Positions 52,257 through 61,247 of a stretch of DNA of 64,000 nt are shown piece by piece; the first letter of the stretch is position 1; each line of letters begins with the position of its first letter. Position numbers and translations under genes: made by a program. The notes under the pieces are model-generated. The model made no database searches. It saw nothing but the letters and a program-made list of their open reading frames with translations, and was not told the origin of the DNA. Origin of the DNA: Pseudomonas sp. CFBP 13711 (lineage in GTDB: Bacteria; Pseudomonadota; Gammaproteobacteria; Pseudomonadales; Pseudomonadaceae); assembly GCF_014842265.1 (NCBI RefSeq), contig NZ_JACYVI010000012.1:137679-201678 (forward strand). The letters are read 5' to 3'.

Positions 52257-52755
52257 AGACAGCAGAAAGTGTGCCACAGACTCGGGCAGTAAAAGAAGGC
52301 GCAAGAATCACCGGTGTTTTCAATCACATGGGTGCAGAGCCAAGTGCGTGCAGGTCGAAACCTGGCGCGGGCCGAGAGAATTCAGCGCTACGGATCACCC
52401 CACGCAGTGAGCATTGGGCCCCATCGGTGTGCGGGCCGCGCCAGAAACGCGCATCACGTCTCACCTCCGCCGACCGTTCATCGCGCCAAGGGCACGATCG
52501 CCTTGGTGTGACCCCTAAGCATCGCGCCACTTCAGTAGTGGCACTTTGGGCTGTGCTGGGTCCAGCCCAGGCCGCTACAACACGCCGCCGGGCGGGTTGA
52601 CGAAAATCTCCCCCCATTCCAGCTATGGTTTTGCTGTGACCGGCCGATTTATGTGGAGGTCAAGGGAACATTGGCACCGTTACTGCTTCAAACGTCTTTA
52701 TGAAGCTTTTATGACAACCGCGTGAACATGCACGGACGGCAGGCGCTTTTACGGG
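52257..52755. other. Intergenic stretch without a recognised gene
   Basis: I see no convincing gene here on either strand. It holds two small hairpins (CCAAGG...CCTTGG near 52487-52507 and GCGCCACTTCAGTAGTGGCA near 52525) and the upstream region of the Nudix gene. Short open frames lack ribosome sites. Confidence 0.5.
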
Positions 52756-52776
52756 TTGTACGGTGGAGGAACGCCA

Positions 52777-53145
52777 ATGAAAGAACGAGCCACAGTCATT
52801 TGCCGCAGGGACAATCAGATCCTCTACGTGCGCAAATCCAAAGCTCGCTGGAACCTGCCGGGCGGCAAGGTCGAAGCCGATGAATCGCCCGCGCAGGCGG
52901 CTGCGCGAGAACTACGTGAAGAGACCGGACTGATCCTGGAAGACCTGGCGTACATCACCCGGTTTGAAGGCGGCACTGTGTTGCACCACGTGTTCGAAGT
53001 GTCGGTGACGATGATCGCCACCCCTGCCCCCCATAATGAAATTGCCGACTGCAAGTGGTTTACCACTGAAGAGCTGGGCAGCCAGAAAGTCAGGCCTTCT
53101 GCGAAGTCCATCGTGAAGGCTTTTCTGACCAACGCTATTTATTAA
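52777..53145 (+). CDS. Nudix hydrolase
   Basis: The 122-residue protein has an intact Nudix box GGKVEADESPAQAAARELRE followed by ETGLIL (G-x5-E-x7-REUxEExGU, about residues 29-51). It is a small MutT-like pyrophosphohydrolase; the substrate is unknown. GGAGGA eight bases before the ATG at 52777 fixes the start. A terminator follows at 53221. Confidence 0.93.
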   Translation: MKERATVICRRDNQILYVRKSKARWNLPGGKVEADESPAQAAARELREETGLILEDLAYITRFEGGTVLHHVFEVSVTMIATPAPHNEIADCKWFTTEELGSQKVRPSAKSIVKAFLTNAIY

Positions 53146-53220
53146 CTGTTGTTGAGAGGTGTTCACAGGTTTTTCACATTGAGGGCGGTAGTCTTCAATT
53201 GCTCCTCCAAGACTGACTTT

Positions 53221-53250
53221 AAGCCCGCACCCCCCATCGCGGGCTTTTTC
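53221..53250 (+). terminator. Intrinsic terminator after the Nudix gene
   Basis: AAGCCCGC (53221-53228) pairs with GCGGGCTT (53239-53246), followed by TTTC, about 75 bases after the stop. Confidence 0.85.
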
Positions 53251-53375
53251 TTGTCCGGAATTCCTTGTCAGCGCCCTCCTTTTATCCACGCATGATCTAT
53301 ACACATTCTGACGACCGGGCTTAATTTCGGCATACGAACGCCGACATCAAGCAGAGGATATCCAAGGAGCGGCAG

Positions 53376-54686
53376 ATGTTTAATTCCAAAGTCAAAAAGC
53401 AGGTGGCCACACTAAGCTCGGAGCTGGTCACGCTCAAAAATTTTCATGACGCCCTCATGCAGGAGATGCTGTCGCTGACGGTGGATTCCGACCTGCGCAT
53501 CACGGACGCCAACAGCAAGTTCTGCGCAGCAATCGGTTACTCCCACGATGAACTGGTCGGCAACCCCATGGCGGCATTTATCCCTTCCTACGTGGCGACC
53601 ATGCCATGCTTTCGCAACTTCAAGGCCGCAGCCACCAGCGGCACGGCAGTGACCGACGACTACCGCTTCGTCAGCAAAGGCGGTTCGCTGATCTGGCTTC
53701 ACGCCACCTGGTCGCCGTTGAAAGATGAGCAAGGTCGCCTCGTCGCCTTCAAATGTCTGGCCACCAACGTCACCGCCGAAGTCAACAAGGCCCGGGAAAA
53801 CGAGTCGTTCATCAACGCCCTGCTGCGGTCGACAGCGGTCATCGAATTCGACCTCGGCGGCCACGTGCTGAAGGCTAACCAGTCCTTCCTCCAGGAAATG
53901 GGCTACAGCCAGGATCAGATTCTCGGCAAGCACCACAGCCTGTTCTGTGACCCGAAATTCGCCGCCACCGAAGACTACAAAGCGTTCTGGAAACGCCTGA
54001 ACAACGGTGAGTTCGTGGCAGACCGGTTCAAACGCTTGAACAGCCGTGGCGATGAAGTCTGGCTGGAAGCGACGTACAACCCGGTCCACGACACGCAGGG
54101 CAAGCTTTACAAAGTGGTGAAGTTCGCCACTGTCATTACCGATCAGGTACATCGCGAAGCGGAAATCAGCGTCGCGGCGGGCACTGCCTTCGAAATCTCC
54201 CAGCGCACCGATGTCTCGGCCCAGCGTGGAGCAGCGGTGATCAACAACACTGTGGAAACCATGAACGGCATTGCCGACCAGATGCTTTCCGCCTCCCATG
54301 GCATGGAAGCGCTGGGCAAGCAATCGCTGCTGATCAGCACCATCGTGCAAACCATCGGTGGCATCGCCCAGCAGACCAACTTGCTGGCCCTCAATGCCGC
54401 CATCGAAGCGGCCCGCGCCGGTGAACAAGGGCGTGGCTTTGCCGTCGTGGCGGATGAAGTGCGTCAGTTGGCCGGGCGCACCAGCACGGCCACCGAGGAA
54501 ATTGTCGCGGTGGTGCAACAGAACCAGAAACTGGTGGATGACGTGGTCAAGGACATGGGCAGCACGCGGGTTCAGGCCGAACAGGGCCTGTCGCTGGCCA
54601 ACCAGGCGGGCAGCGTGATCGTGGAAATTCAGGAGGGCGCGCGGCAGGTCGTGGGTGCGGTGCAGCGATTTACCCACCAGCTCTGA
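53376..54686 (+). CDS. Soluble PAS-PAS chemoreceptor (BdlA/Aer-like)
   Basis: The 436-residue protein has two PAS domains (about 25-135 and 145-260; DANSKFCAAIGYSHDELVGN and KANQSFLQEMGYSQDQILGK) and a chemoreceptor signalling domain with tip QTNLLALNAAIEAARAGEQG and DEVRQLAGRTSTATEEI. There is no transmembrane helix, so it is cytoplasmic. This layout is that of P. aeruginosa BdlA, which mediates biofilm dispersal, and of soluble Aer-type receptors. PAS cofactors cannot be judged here. Start at 53376 follows AAGGAGCGGCAG. Confidence 0.9.
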   Translation: MFNSKVKKQVATLSSELVTLKNFHDALMQEMLSLTVDSDLRITDANSKFCAAIGYSHDELVGNPMAAFIPSYVATMPCFRNFKAAATSGTAVTDDYRFVSKGGSLIWLHATWSPLKDEQGRLVAFKCLATNVTAEVNKARENESFINALLRSTAVIEFDLGGHVLKANQSFLQEMGYSQDQILGKHHSLFCDPKFAATEDYKAFWKRLNNGEFVADRFKRLNSRGDEVWLEATYNPVHDTQGKLYKVVKFATVITDQVHREAEISVAAGTAFEISQRTDVSAQRGAAVINNTVETMNGIADQMLSASHGMEALGKQSLLISTIVQTIGGIAQQTNLLALNAAIEAARAGEQGRGFAVVADEVRQLAGRTSTATEEIVAVVQQNQKLVDDVVKDMGSTRVQAEQGLSLANQAGSVIVEIQEGARQVVGAVQRFTHQL

Positions 54687-54836
54687 CGGCCTCGGCTGCA
54701 TCTTTTCGACGATCGGCCCCATGGCAAATGGTCGCAGAGAGCCGAGGGGGAGGATACGGGTGCAGCACAAGATGCTAATCTGCGCGACGTACATGCCCCG
54801 GCCGGTACGCCACTACACATCGATATGGAGCCGACA

Positions 54837-55367
54837 ATGGCTTTGGATTCCCTGCTCTGCCCGGATTTGCTGACCATTGCCGAGCGTTCGGCGATCGCCG
54901 AGGTTGAGGCCACGACGAACATCCTCAGACTCGTGACCCGGCTGACCGGCATGCGTTTTGCGGGCATCGCCAAGTTCACCGACGCCGAGTGGGTCGCCTG
55001 CGCGGTCTATGACGAGATTCACATCGGTATCCAGGAAGGCGAAGTCCTGGAGCTGGAAACGACGCTGTGTAACGAGCTGATCGAAAACCCGAAGGCGCTG
55101 ATCATCCCCAGCATCAGCAAAAGTGAGCGCTATGCGGGTCGCCCGGTGGTCAAGCGTTACGCCATCGAAAGCTACATCGGCGTCCCGATCTCCCTGCCCG
55201 ACGGCCAACTCTTCGGCGCGCTGTGCCTGCTCGACTCCAGGGCCAGCACCTTCGAGAACCCCGACCTCGTCGAAACCCTGGGCCTCTTCTCCCGACTGAT
55301 CGGATGCATCGTGTTTTCCCATTACTCCACGGTGAACAAAGTCAGAACGCAGGTCGAGCACGCTTGA
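54837..55367 (+). CDS. GAF-domain protein
   Basis: The 176-residue protein is essentially one GAF domain (about 25-165): VTRLTGMRFAGIAKFTDAEW, LETTLCNELIENPKALIIPS, ESYIGVPISLPDGQLFGALC. The family binds small ligands or cyclic nucleotides; no output domain is present. GGAG is six bases before the ATG at 54837, so I prefer it over the ATG at 54825. It may be a partner of the soluble chemoreceptor encoded just upstream. Confidence 0.85.
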   Translation: MALDSLLCPDLLTIAERSAIAEVEATTNILRLVTRLTGMRFAGIAKFTDAEWVACAVYDEIHIGIQEGEVLELETTLCNELIENPKALIIPSISKSERYAGRPVVKRYAIESYIGVPISLPDGQLFGALCLLDSRASTFENPDLVETLGLFSRLIGCIVFSHYSTVNKVRTQVEHA

Positions 55368-55426
55368 TCAGGTGATGCAATTCGGGAGCGGCGTCAGGGC
55401 CGCTCACGCTTAGCCACCTTCATCAG

Positions 55427-55453
55427 GCCACGTCACCTCATCGGTGACGTGGC
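55427..55453. terminator. Bidirectional hairpin between convergent genes
   Basis: GCCACGTCACC and GGTGACGTGGC form an 11-bp perfect stem with a 5-base loop, between the GAF gene and the convergent exported-protein gene. There is no T run. Confidence 0.6.
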
Positions 55454-55487
55454 GTCGTAGTCCCTGAGCGCCAGCGATAGCTTTTAC

Positions 55488-56105
55488 TCACTCGCCGGTA
55501 ACAGTCTTCACAAGTGCAGAGTGGCCTTTCGGGTTGTCCGCGTTGGTAATCACTGTTACGACTGCGGACTGTGTACCAGAGGCAGCGGCCACGGTAGTCG
55601 CGAGCATCGGCTTACCACCCGCACTGAAAGAAGCATCGAGCTGACGCAAGCCCAACCCACTGGCTTTAACGATGCTTTTTTCCCCAAGTTTTTTATAGTT
55701 TTGGTAATCGGTACGTTGTTGCAGCGCCGTGCCGGTCAGTAGACCGCTCAAGGCGGTTTCGTCGTTGTCGGAATCGACGGCTGTCGCAAGGGGAACCTGC
55801 CCGGTGATCAGCACGCTTTTTTCTGCTTTGTTGAGGTAGTTGGCGCCGGTCATGCCCATGGCAGTAGCTCTAGGGTCGATTGGCGTAGGATCTTTGACAA
55901 ACCCCGCCGGTACGTTGACTGAAAGCTTGCCCCCTAACATCGAGACCTGCTGGGCGGTGTAAATGCTCTGCGCCTCTGGCGGTGAGGCGGCCAGAGCGGC
56001 CGTGACGCCAACGGTCATTGACACGGCCAGGCTCAATGTGAGATTCAGCGCGGCTTTTTTTAGCGATCGGTTCGTCACGGCAGGCAAATTCCATTTATTC
56101 AACAT
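55488..56105 (-). CDS. Exported protein of unknown function
   Basis: The 205-residue protein has a long signal peptide (MLNKWNLPAVTNRSLKKAAL then hydrophobic NLTLSLAVSMTVGVTAALAA) and a mature part opening PPEAQSIYTAQQVSMLGGKL, SVNVPAGFVKDP. I do not recognise the family; the pattern of a short beta-rich domain after 'GGKLSVNVPAGF' recalls DcrB/PsbP-like folds. Codon use is a little more AT-rich than the neighbours. It lies next to an integrase fragment. Confidence 0.72.
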   Translation of the reverse strand: MLNKWNLPAVTNRSLKKAALNLTLSLAVSMTVGVTAALAASPPEAQSIYTAQQVSMLGGKLSVNVPAGFVKDPTPIDPRATAMGMTGANYLNKAEKSVLITGQVPLATAVDSDNDETALSGLLTGTALQQRTDYQNYKKLGEKSIVKASGLGLRQLDASFSAGGKPMLATTVAAASGTQSAVVTVITNADNPKGHSALVKTVTGE

Positions 56106-56162
56106 AGTCGATTCCAGAAATGATCATAGGTAGATTCAAGCGACTCTAGCCAGTACAGAGCC

Positions 56163-56408
56163 GAGCGTAGAGCCACCTTTACGCATTCAGCTGACAGGTC
56201 CTTCAGACATTTGTTCCAGAGTCCGCCATACAACTGTCGTCATACTTATGCGACACTACGCGCAATGTCTGGAACGAATCCCTCCTTTATCGCCATCGCC
56301 CAACAGCTCGGACGCCCCGTCCAGATGCTGCTCTCGACATATGCGCGCTGGCTCAGCTCCAGCGGTGATTGGGGGGAAATGGAAAACTCAGAAATGCCCC
56401 AGGATTGA
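56163..56408 (+). pseudogene. C-terminal remnant of a tyrosine recombinase (integrase)
   Basis: The frame reads ...PYNCRHTYATLRAMSGTNPS, then FIAIAQQLGRPVQMLLSTYA RW. This is the catalytic end of phage-type integrases: RHTYAT (Arg-His), LGH changed to LGR, and STYARW with the nucleophile Tyr. The rest of the protein (about 300 residues) and its start are missing. It ends 48 bases before ybiT. It marks a former integrative element. Confidence 0.8.
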
Positions 56409-56455
56409 CCCAAGGTCACATCCAGCAACCCGCAACCCATTGATAGGTAAGGTAA

Positions 56456-58042
56456 TTGATTTCCACAGCTAACATCACCATGCAGTTTGGCGCCAAGCCG
56501 CTGTTCGAGAACGTTTCGGTCAAATTCGGCGGTGGCAATCGCTATGGCCTCATCGGCGCCAATGGCTGTGGCAAGTCCACCTTCATGAAGATCCTCGGCG
56601 GCGATCTGGAGCCGTCCGGCGGCCAGGTGATGCTTGAGCCGAATGTGCGTCTGGGTAAATTGCGCCAGGACCAGTTCGCCTACGAAGACTTCACCGTCAT
56701 CGACACCGTGATCATGGGTCACGAGGAGCTGTGGAAGGTCAAGGCCGAGCGCGATCGCATCTACTCGCTGCCGGAAATGACCGAAGAAGACGGCATGGCC
56801 GTCGCCGAGCTGGAAACCGAATTCGCTGAAATGGACGGCTACACCGCCGAATCCCGTGCCGGTGAGCTGTTGCTCGGTCTGGGCATCGGCATCGAGCAGC
56901 ACAACGGGCCGATGAGCGAAGTGTCGCCGGGCTGGAAGCTGCGCGTATTGCTGGCTCAGGCGCTGTTCTCCGATCCTGAAGTGCTGTTGCTCGACGAACC
57001 GACCAACCACCTGGACATCAACACCATTCGCTGGCTGGAAAACATCCTGACCCAGCGTTCCAGCCTGATGATCATCATTTCTCACGACCGTCACTTCCTC
57101 AACAGCGTGTGCACCCACATGGCTGACCTGGATTACGGCGAGCTGCGCCTGTTCCCGGGCAACTACGACGAGTACATGACCGTGGCGACCCAGTCCCGCG
57201 AGCAGTTGCTGTCGGACAACGCCAAGAAGAAAGCCCAGATCTCCGAATTGCAGTCGTTCGTCAGCCGCTTCTCGGCCAACGCCTCGAAAGCCAAGCAGGC
57301 CACGTCCCGCGCCAAGGCGATCGACAAGATCCAGCTGGCCGAGGTCAAGCCGTCGAGCCGCGTCAGCCCGTTCATCCGCTTCGATCAGAACAAGAAGCTG
57401 CACCGTCAGGCGGTCATCATTGACCAAATGGCCAAAGGCTTCGACGGCAAGCCGCTGTTCAAGAACTTCAGCTTCCAGGTTGAAGCCGGCGAGCGCGTTG
57501 CGATCATCGGCCCGAACGGTATCGGTAAAACCACCCTGCTGCGCACACTGGTCAATGAACTGACCCCGGATGCCGGCACGATCAAGTGGACCGATGCGGC
57601 AGAGCTGGGTTACTACGCCCAGGACCACGCCCACGACTTCGAAGACGATGTCACCCTGTTCGACTGGATGGGGCAATGGACTCAAGGTGAGCAAGTCATT
57701 CGTGGCACCCTGGGCCGGATGCTGTTCTCCAACGACGAGATCCTCAAGTCGGTCAAGGTCATTTCCGGTGGTGAGCAAGGCCGCATGCTGTTCGGCAAGC
57801 TGATCCTGCAGAAGCCGAACGTGCTGATCATGGACGAACCGACCAACCACCTGGACATGGAGTCGATCGAGGCGCTGAACCTGGCGCTGGAGAACTACCC
57901 GGGCACGCTGATCTTCGTCAGCCACGACCGCGAGTTCGTCTCGTCCCTGGCCACCCGCATCATCGAGTTGAGCCCAAGTGGCGTGACCGACTTCAGCGGC
58001 ACCTACGACGATTACCTGCGCAGCCAAGGCGTCGCGTTCTGA
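56456..58042 (+). CDS. ybiT: ABC-F family ATPase YbiT
   Basis: The 528-residue soluble protein has two ABC ATPase domains joined by the ABC-F linker: Walker A GANGCGKST (about 38) and GPNGIGKTT (about 350), Walker B LLLDEPTNHLD and LIMDEPTNHLD, ISHDRHFLN and VSHDREFVS, and the linker segment SFVSRFSANASKAKQATSRA. ABC-F proteins act on the ribosome E site; YbiT close relatives are housekeeping. It starts with a TTG at 56456 behind AGGTAAGG; MISTANITMQFG matches the family N-terminus. Confidence 0.95.
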   Translation: MISTANITMQFGAKPLFENVSVKFGGGNRYGLIGANGCGKSTFMKILGGDLEPSGGQVMLEPNVRLGKLRQDQFAYEDFTVIDTVIMGHEELWKVKAERDRIYSLPEMTEEDGMAVAELETEFAEMDGYTAESRAGELLLGLGIGIEQHNGPMSEVSPGWKLRVLLAQALFSDPEVLLLDEPTNHLDINTIRWLENILTQRSSLMIIISHDRHFLNSVCTHMADLDYGELRLFPGNYDEYMTVATQSREQLLSDNAKKKAQISELQSFVSRFSANASKAKQATSRAKAIDKIQLAEVKPSSRVSPFIRFDQNKKLHRQAVIIDQMAKGFDGKPLFKNFSFQVEAGERVAIIGPNGIGKTTLLRTLVNELTPDAGTIKWTDAAELGYYAQDHAHDFEDDVTLFDWMGQWTQGEQVIRGTLGRMLFSNDEILKSVKVISGGEQGRMLFGKLILQKPNVLIMDEPTNHLDMESIEALNLALENYPGTLIFVSHDREFVSSLATRIIELSPSGVTDFSGTYDDYLRSQGVAF

Positions 58043-58080
58043 TCAGGGTCATGCACTGACAGAGCCATGCTGAAAACAAG

Positions 58081-58110
58081 AAGCCCCGTCCATCGTGACG
58101 GGGCTTTTTT
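58081..58110 (+). terminator. Intrinsic terminator after ybiT
   Basis: AAGCCCCGTC (58081-58090) pairs with GACGGGGCTT (58097-58106), followed by a run of six T ending at 58110. Confidence 0.93.
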
Positions 58111-58116
58111 GTGACA

Positions 58117-58254
58117 GTGGGACCGGCTTCAGCCGGGAAGACGCCAGGCCAGGCGCCCCCGATCCTGCGGTGTGACATCCGACGCTTTCCCGGCTAAAGC
58201 CGGTCCTACGAAGGCAAATGCAAACACTCGCAGGACCGGCTTTAACCGGGAAAG
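58117..58254. repeat. Three REP elements
   Basis: REP cores lie at 58117-58140 (forward), 58185-58209 (inverted) and about 58231-58254 (forward, with AACC in place of AGCC). They occupy the gap between the ybiT terminator and the MFS gene. Confidence 0.9.
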
Positions 58255-58363
58255 GGCGAGTCCGGGTGTCCTCTGATTCTGGAGAAAAACCGTTAGCCAG
58301 CTTTCATTTCCTGACACCACGGGCGATGATGCGGCACTCCCACCGCTCCAGCGAAGAGTCCCC

Positions 58364-59590
58364 ATGTCTGCCGCCCTGCCGCCCGATGCGCCTGCCCATT
58401 CCCCCACCCATGACGCCAGTTCGATGGCGATCACGCTGCAAATCGTCTCCATCGTCGTCTACACCTTCATCGCCTTCCTGTGCATCGGCCTGCCCATCGC
58501 GGTGATGCCCGGCTACGTGCACAACCAGCTGGGCTTCAGCGCCGTCATCGCGGGGCTGGTGATCGGCGCGCAGTACCTGGCGACGCTGTTGAGTCGTCCG
58601 GTGGCGGGACGCATCTGCGACACCATCGGCACCAAGCGCGCCATCGTTTACGGGCTGTCGGGCATCGCGTTGAGCGGCGTGCTGACGTTGGCAGCAATCC
58701 TTCTGGAGCGTTTCGCCGGAGTCAGTCTGACCATCCTGATCATCGCTCGCCTGTTCCTCGGTGCGTCCCAGGGCTTGATCGGCGTCGGCACCATCAGCTG
58801 GTGCATCGGCCAGGTCGGTTCGGAGCACACCGCCCGCTCGATCTCGTGGAACGGCATCGCGTCCTACGGCGCCATTGCGATCGGCGCGCCGCTGGGGGTG
58901 GTGATGGTCGGCGCGCTGGGCTTTGCCAGCCTGGGCGTGGTGCTGTTCGTGCTGGCCGCCGGGGCACTGTTGTTGATCCGCAACAAGCCGGCGATCCCGG
59001 TGGTGCGCGGCGAGCGCCTGCCGTTCTTCTCGGTGTTCGGCCGGGTGGCGCCGTTCGGCCTAAGCCTGACCTTGTCCTCCATCGGCTACGGCACGCTGAC
59101 CACGTTCATCACCCTGTTTTACCTGGCCCGTGGCTGGGAAGGCGCGGCCTGGTGCCTGACGGTGTTCGGCGTTTGTTTCATCCTGGCGCGGTTGCTGTTC
59201 ATCAACGCGATCAACCGCTTCGGCGGCTTCCGCTCGGCGATCGTCTGCATCTCGGTGGAAACCCTGGGGCTGTTGCTGTTGTGGCTGGCACCCGATACCA
59301 CTTTCGCCCTGATCGGCGCGGGGCTGACCGGTTTTGGTTTGTCGCTGGTGTACCCGGCACTGGGCGTGGAAGCCATCAAGCAGGTGCCCAACAGCAGTCG
59401 TGGCGCGGGGCTCAGCGCCTACGCGGTGTTCTTTGACCTGGCCCTGGCCATTGCCGGACCGCTGATGGGCGCGGTGGCGCTGGGCATGGGCTACGGCTGG
59501 ATTTTCTTCTTCGCGGCGTTGTTGTCGGTGGCGGCGTTGACGCTGGCAGTGGTGCTGTCGCGCAGGGCGCCGGTCGACACGCGGGTGTAG
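58364..59590 (+). CDS. MFS transporter (YhhS-like)
   Basis: The 408-residue protein has twelve predicted helices and the MFS loop RPVAGRICDTIGTKRAIVYG (A-motif, about 79-98). The sequence SLTLSSIGYGTLTTFITLFYLARG is close to the YhhS/arabinose-efflux group. The substrate is unknown. The hydrophilic N-terminus (about 20 residues) precedes the first helix. Confidence 0.9.
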   Translation: MSAALPPDAPAHSPTHDASSMAITLQIVSIVVYTFIAFLCIGLPIAVMPGYVHNQLGFSAVIAGLVIGAQYLATLLSRPVAGRICDTIGTKRAIVYGLSGIALSGVLTLAAILLERFAGVSLTILIIARLFLGASQGLIGVGTISWCIGQVGSEHTARSISWNGIASYGAIAIGAPLGVVMVGALGFASLGVVLFVLAAGALLLIRNKPAIPVVRGERLPFFSVFGRVAPFGLSLTLSSIGYGTLTTFITLFYLARGWEGAAWCLTVFGVCFILARLLFINAINRFGGFRSAIVCISVETLGLLLLWLAPDTTFALIGAGLTGFGLSLVYPALGVEAIKQVPNSSRGAGLSAYAVFFDLALAIAGPLMGAVALGMGYGWIFFFAALLSVAALTLAVVLSRRAPVDTRV

Positions 59591-59609
59591 CGAGCGCAGC
59601 GCCTCAAAG

Positions 59610-59633
59610 CTTCCCGGCTGAAGCCGGTCCTAC
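59610..59633. repeat. Single REP element
   Basis: CTTCCCGGCTGAAGCCGGTCC lies just after the MFS gene. No partner is nearby. Confidence 0.85.
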
Positions 59634-59772
59634 AGAGGGAAGAGGCCGGCGACTCTGCAACAGCGCTCACTGGCTGTTGAAATCCCCCGGCCACAGCCCG
59701 TCCCACCTAAAAGCTGAACTGCCGCCTCGCGTCCCGGTCCGAATAGCACATCCCCCGAACAGGAGTGAGGGC

Positions 59773-60573
59773 GTGACCCCCGATCCCGCTGGCTCGAACG
59801 CTACCCCTCCGGACCCGGCCACGTTGCGCGAAGTCCACAAACTGCGCGTGCTGACCGTGAACACCCACAAGGGCTTCACCGCACTGAACCGGCGTTTCAT
59901 CCTGCCGGAGTTGCGTGAAGCCGTGCGCAGCACCGGTGCCGACCTGGTGTTTCTCCAGGAAGTCCTCGGCGGCCATGACCGCCACGCCGCCAAGTACGAA
60001 GACTGGCCCGACACGCCGCACTACGAATTTCTCGCCGACAGTATGTGGACGGACTTCGCCTACGGCCGCAACGCGGTCTACCCCGATGGCCACCACGGCA
60101 ACGCGCTGCTGTCCAAATACCCGATCCTGCACTACCGCAATCTGGACATCTCGATCACCGGGCCGGAGCGCCGCGGCTTGCTGCACTGCGTGCTGCAAGT
60201 GCCAGGGCATGCCGAGGTCCATGCGATTTGCGTGCACCTCAGCCTGCTGGAAAGCCATCGCCAGTTGCAGCTGAACCTGCTCTGCGATCTGCTCGACTCC
60301 CTGCCCGAGGACGCACCGGTGGTGATCGCCGGCGACTTCAACGACTGGCAGCTCCAGGGCAACAAGCGCCTGCAGCGCTGCGGCTACCTGCATGAAGCCT
60401 TCGAGCGCAGTCAGGGCCGGCTGGCGAAAACGTACCCGGCGCGCTTCCCGATGCTGCGCCTGGACCGGATCTACCTGCGCAACGCCACCAGCCACCAACC
60501 AAAAATCCTCGGCACGCGGCCATGGACGCATCTGTCCGATCACCTGCCGCTGACCGTCGAAGTGCACATGTAA
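59773..60573 (+). CDS. Endonuclease/exonuclease/phosphatase-family protein (YbhP-like)
   Basis: The 266-residue protein has the EEP fold: LRVLTVNTHKGFTALNRRFI (Asn/Lys metal region), GADLVFLQEV (Glu ligand), HAICVHLSLLESHRQLQL, VVIAGDFNDW (GDFN) and LSDHLPL (SDH). Relatives such as YbhP sit beside cardiolipin synthase; here no such gene follows, so its role is unclear. I use the GTG at 59773 with AGGAG seven bases upstream; an ATG at 59677 would extend into a REP-rich region. Confidence 0.88.
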   Translation: MTPDPAGSNATPPDPATLREVHKLRVLTVNTHKGFTALNRRFILPELREAVRSTGADLVFLQEVLGGHDRHAAKYEDWPDTPHYEFLADSMWTDFAYGRNAVYPDGHHGNALLSKYPILHYRNLDISITGPERRGLLHCVLQVPGHAEVHAICVHLSLLESHRQLQLNLLCDLLDSLPEDAPVVIAGDFNDWQLQGNKRLQRCGYLHEAFERSQGRLAKTYPARFPMLRLDRIYLRNATSHQPKILGTRPWTHLSDHLPLTVEVHM

Positions 60574-60702
60574 CAGCGGGCATCACTCGTCACCGCCGTT
60601 GGTCTGCCAGCGAGTCGACGGGTTAAACGATTGCGTGAACGCCCCCTCACAGTTAAGGCGAGGCACCTGTCTCGCCTTCTCAATAACAAGAGGTCTGCGA
60701 TC

Positions 60703-60885
60703 ATGGCTAACACCGGAAAGTCGAACCCTGGCAATTTTGCGAACGATAAAGAGAAAGCGTCCGAAGCCGGCAAGAAAGGCGGACAGGCTTCAGGCAACGG
60801 CAATGCCGGAAGCGATATGAAGAAAGAATCGGGTGCAGGCGCGAGCGGCACCGGCAAGAAAGGCGGCTCAGGCGGCAAGTCGTAA
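60703..60885 (+). CDS. KGG-repeat stress protein (YciG/GsiB-like)
   Basis: The 60-residue hydrophilic protein MANTGKSNPGNFANDKEKAS...EAGKKGGQASGN...GTGKKGGSGGKS has the KGG motif (FANDxxKAxExGKKGG) found in Con-10/GsiB general stress proteins. It is likely disordered. AAGAGG lies before the ATG at 60703. Such genes are usually under RpoS-type control. Confidence 0.88.
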   Translation: MANTGKSNPGNFANDKEKASEAGKKGGQASGNGNAGSDMKKESGAGASGTGKKGGSGGKS

Positions 60886-61005
60886 CGACGTGCGGCTGAG
60901 TGAAGCGAGCGAGGGCCAAGGCTCTCGCTCTTTTGTTTGAGCATCAGTCAAAAAAGCAATGTGGGCCTCGTAGCAAGCACAGGTTGTCAGCGGCACCCTC
61001 CCCCC

Positions 61006-61170
61006 TCATTTATCCGGATCGATCAGCGGCACCGTGGCGTCCCGATCAAACTGGGAACCCGGGTCTTCGTTGCCCGGATCCATGTCGGCGTCAAATCCTG
61101 TCTCTTCGTCACCCGGCTGGGGAGCGGGGCGCGGCGGAACGGGTGCAGCGTCAGGTGTATGGGATTGCAT
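61006..61170 (-). CDS. Small acidic proline-rich protein
   Basis: The 54-residue frame reads MQSHTPDAAPVPPRPAPQPG, then an acidic stretch DEETGFDADMDPGNEDPGSQ and ends PLIDPDK. GAGGTG eight bases before the ATG at 61170 supports translation. No family recognised. It is convergent with the KGG stress gene and may itself be stress-related. Confidence 0.6.
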   Translation of the reverse strand: MQSHTPDAAPVPPRPAPQPGDEETGFDADMDPGNEDPGSQFDRDATVPLIDPDK

Positions 61171-61247
61171 GGCAGTCACCTCTCGTTTCAATGTGGCCGA
61201 TAATAGAGTCAGAGGGCTCGACAACGACCGGGTTCAATGGATCGAGC

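Noticed and set aside
49938..52292. A long plus-strand open frame opposite the ABC importer genes
   Set aside because: Shadow of three minus-strand genes with overlapping starts and stops and clear transporter motifs.
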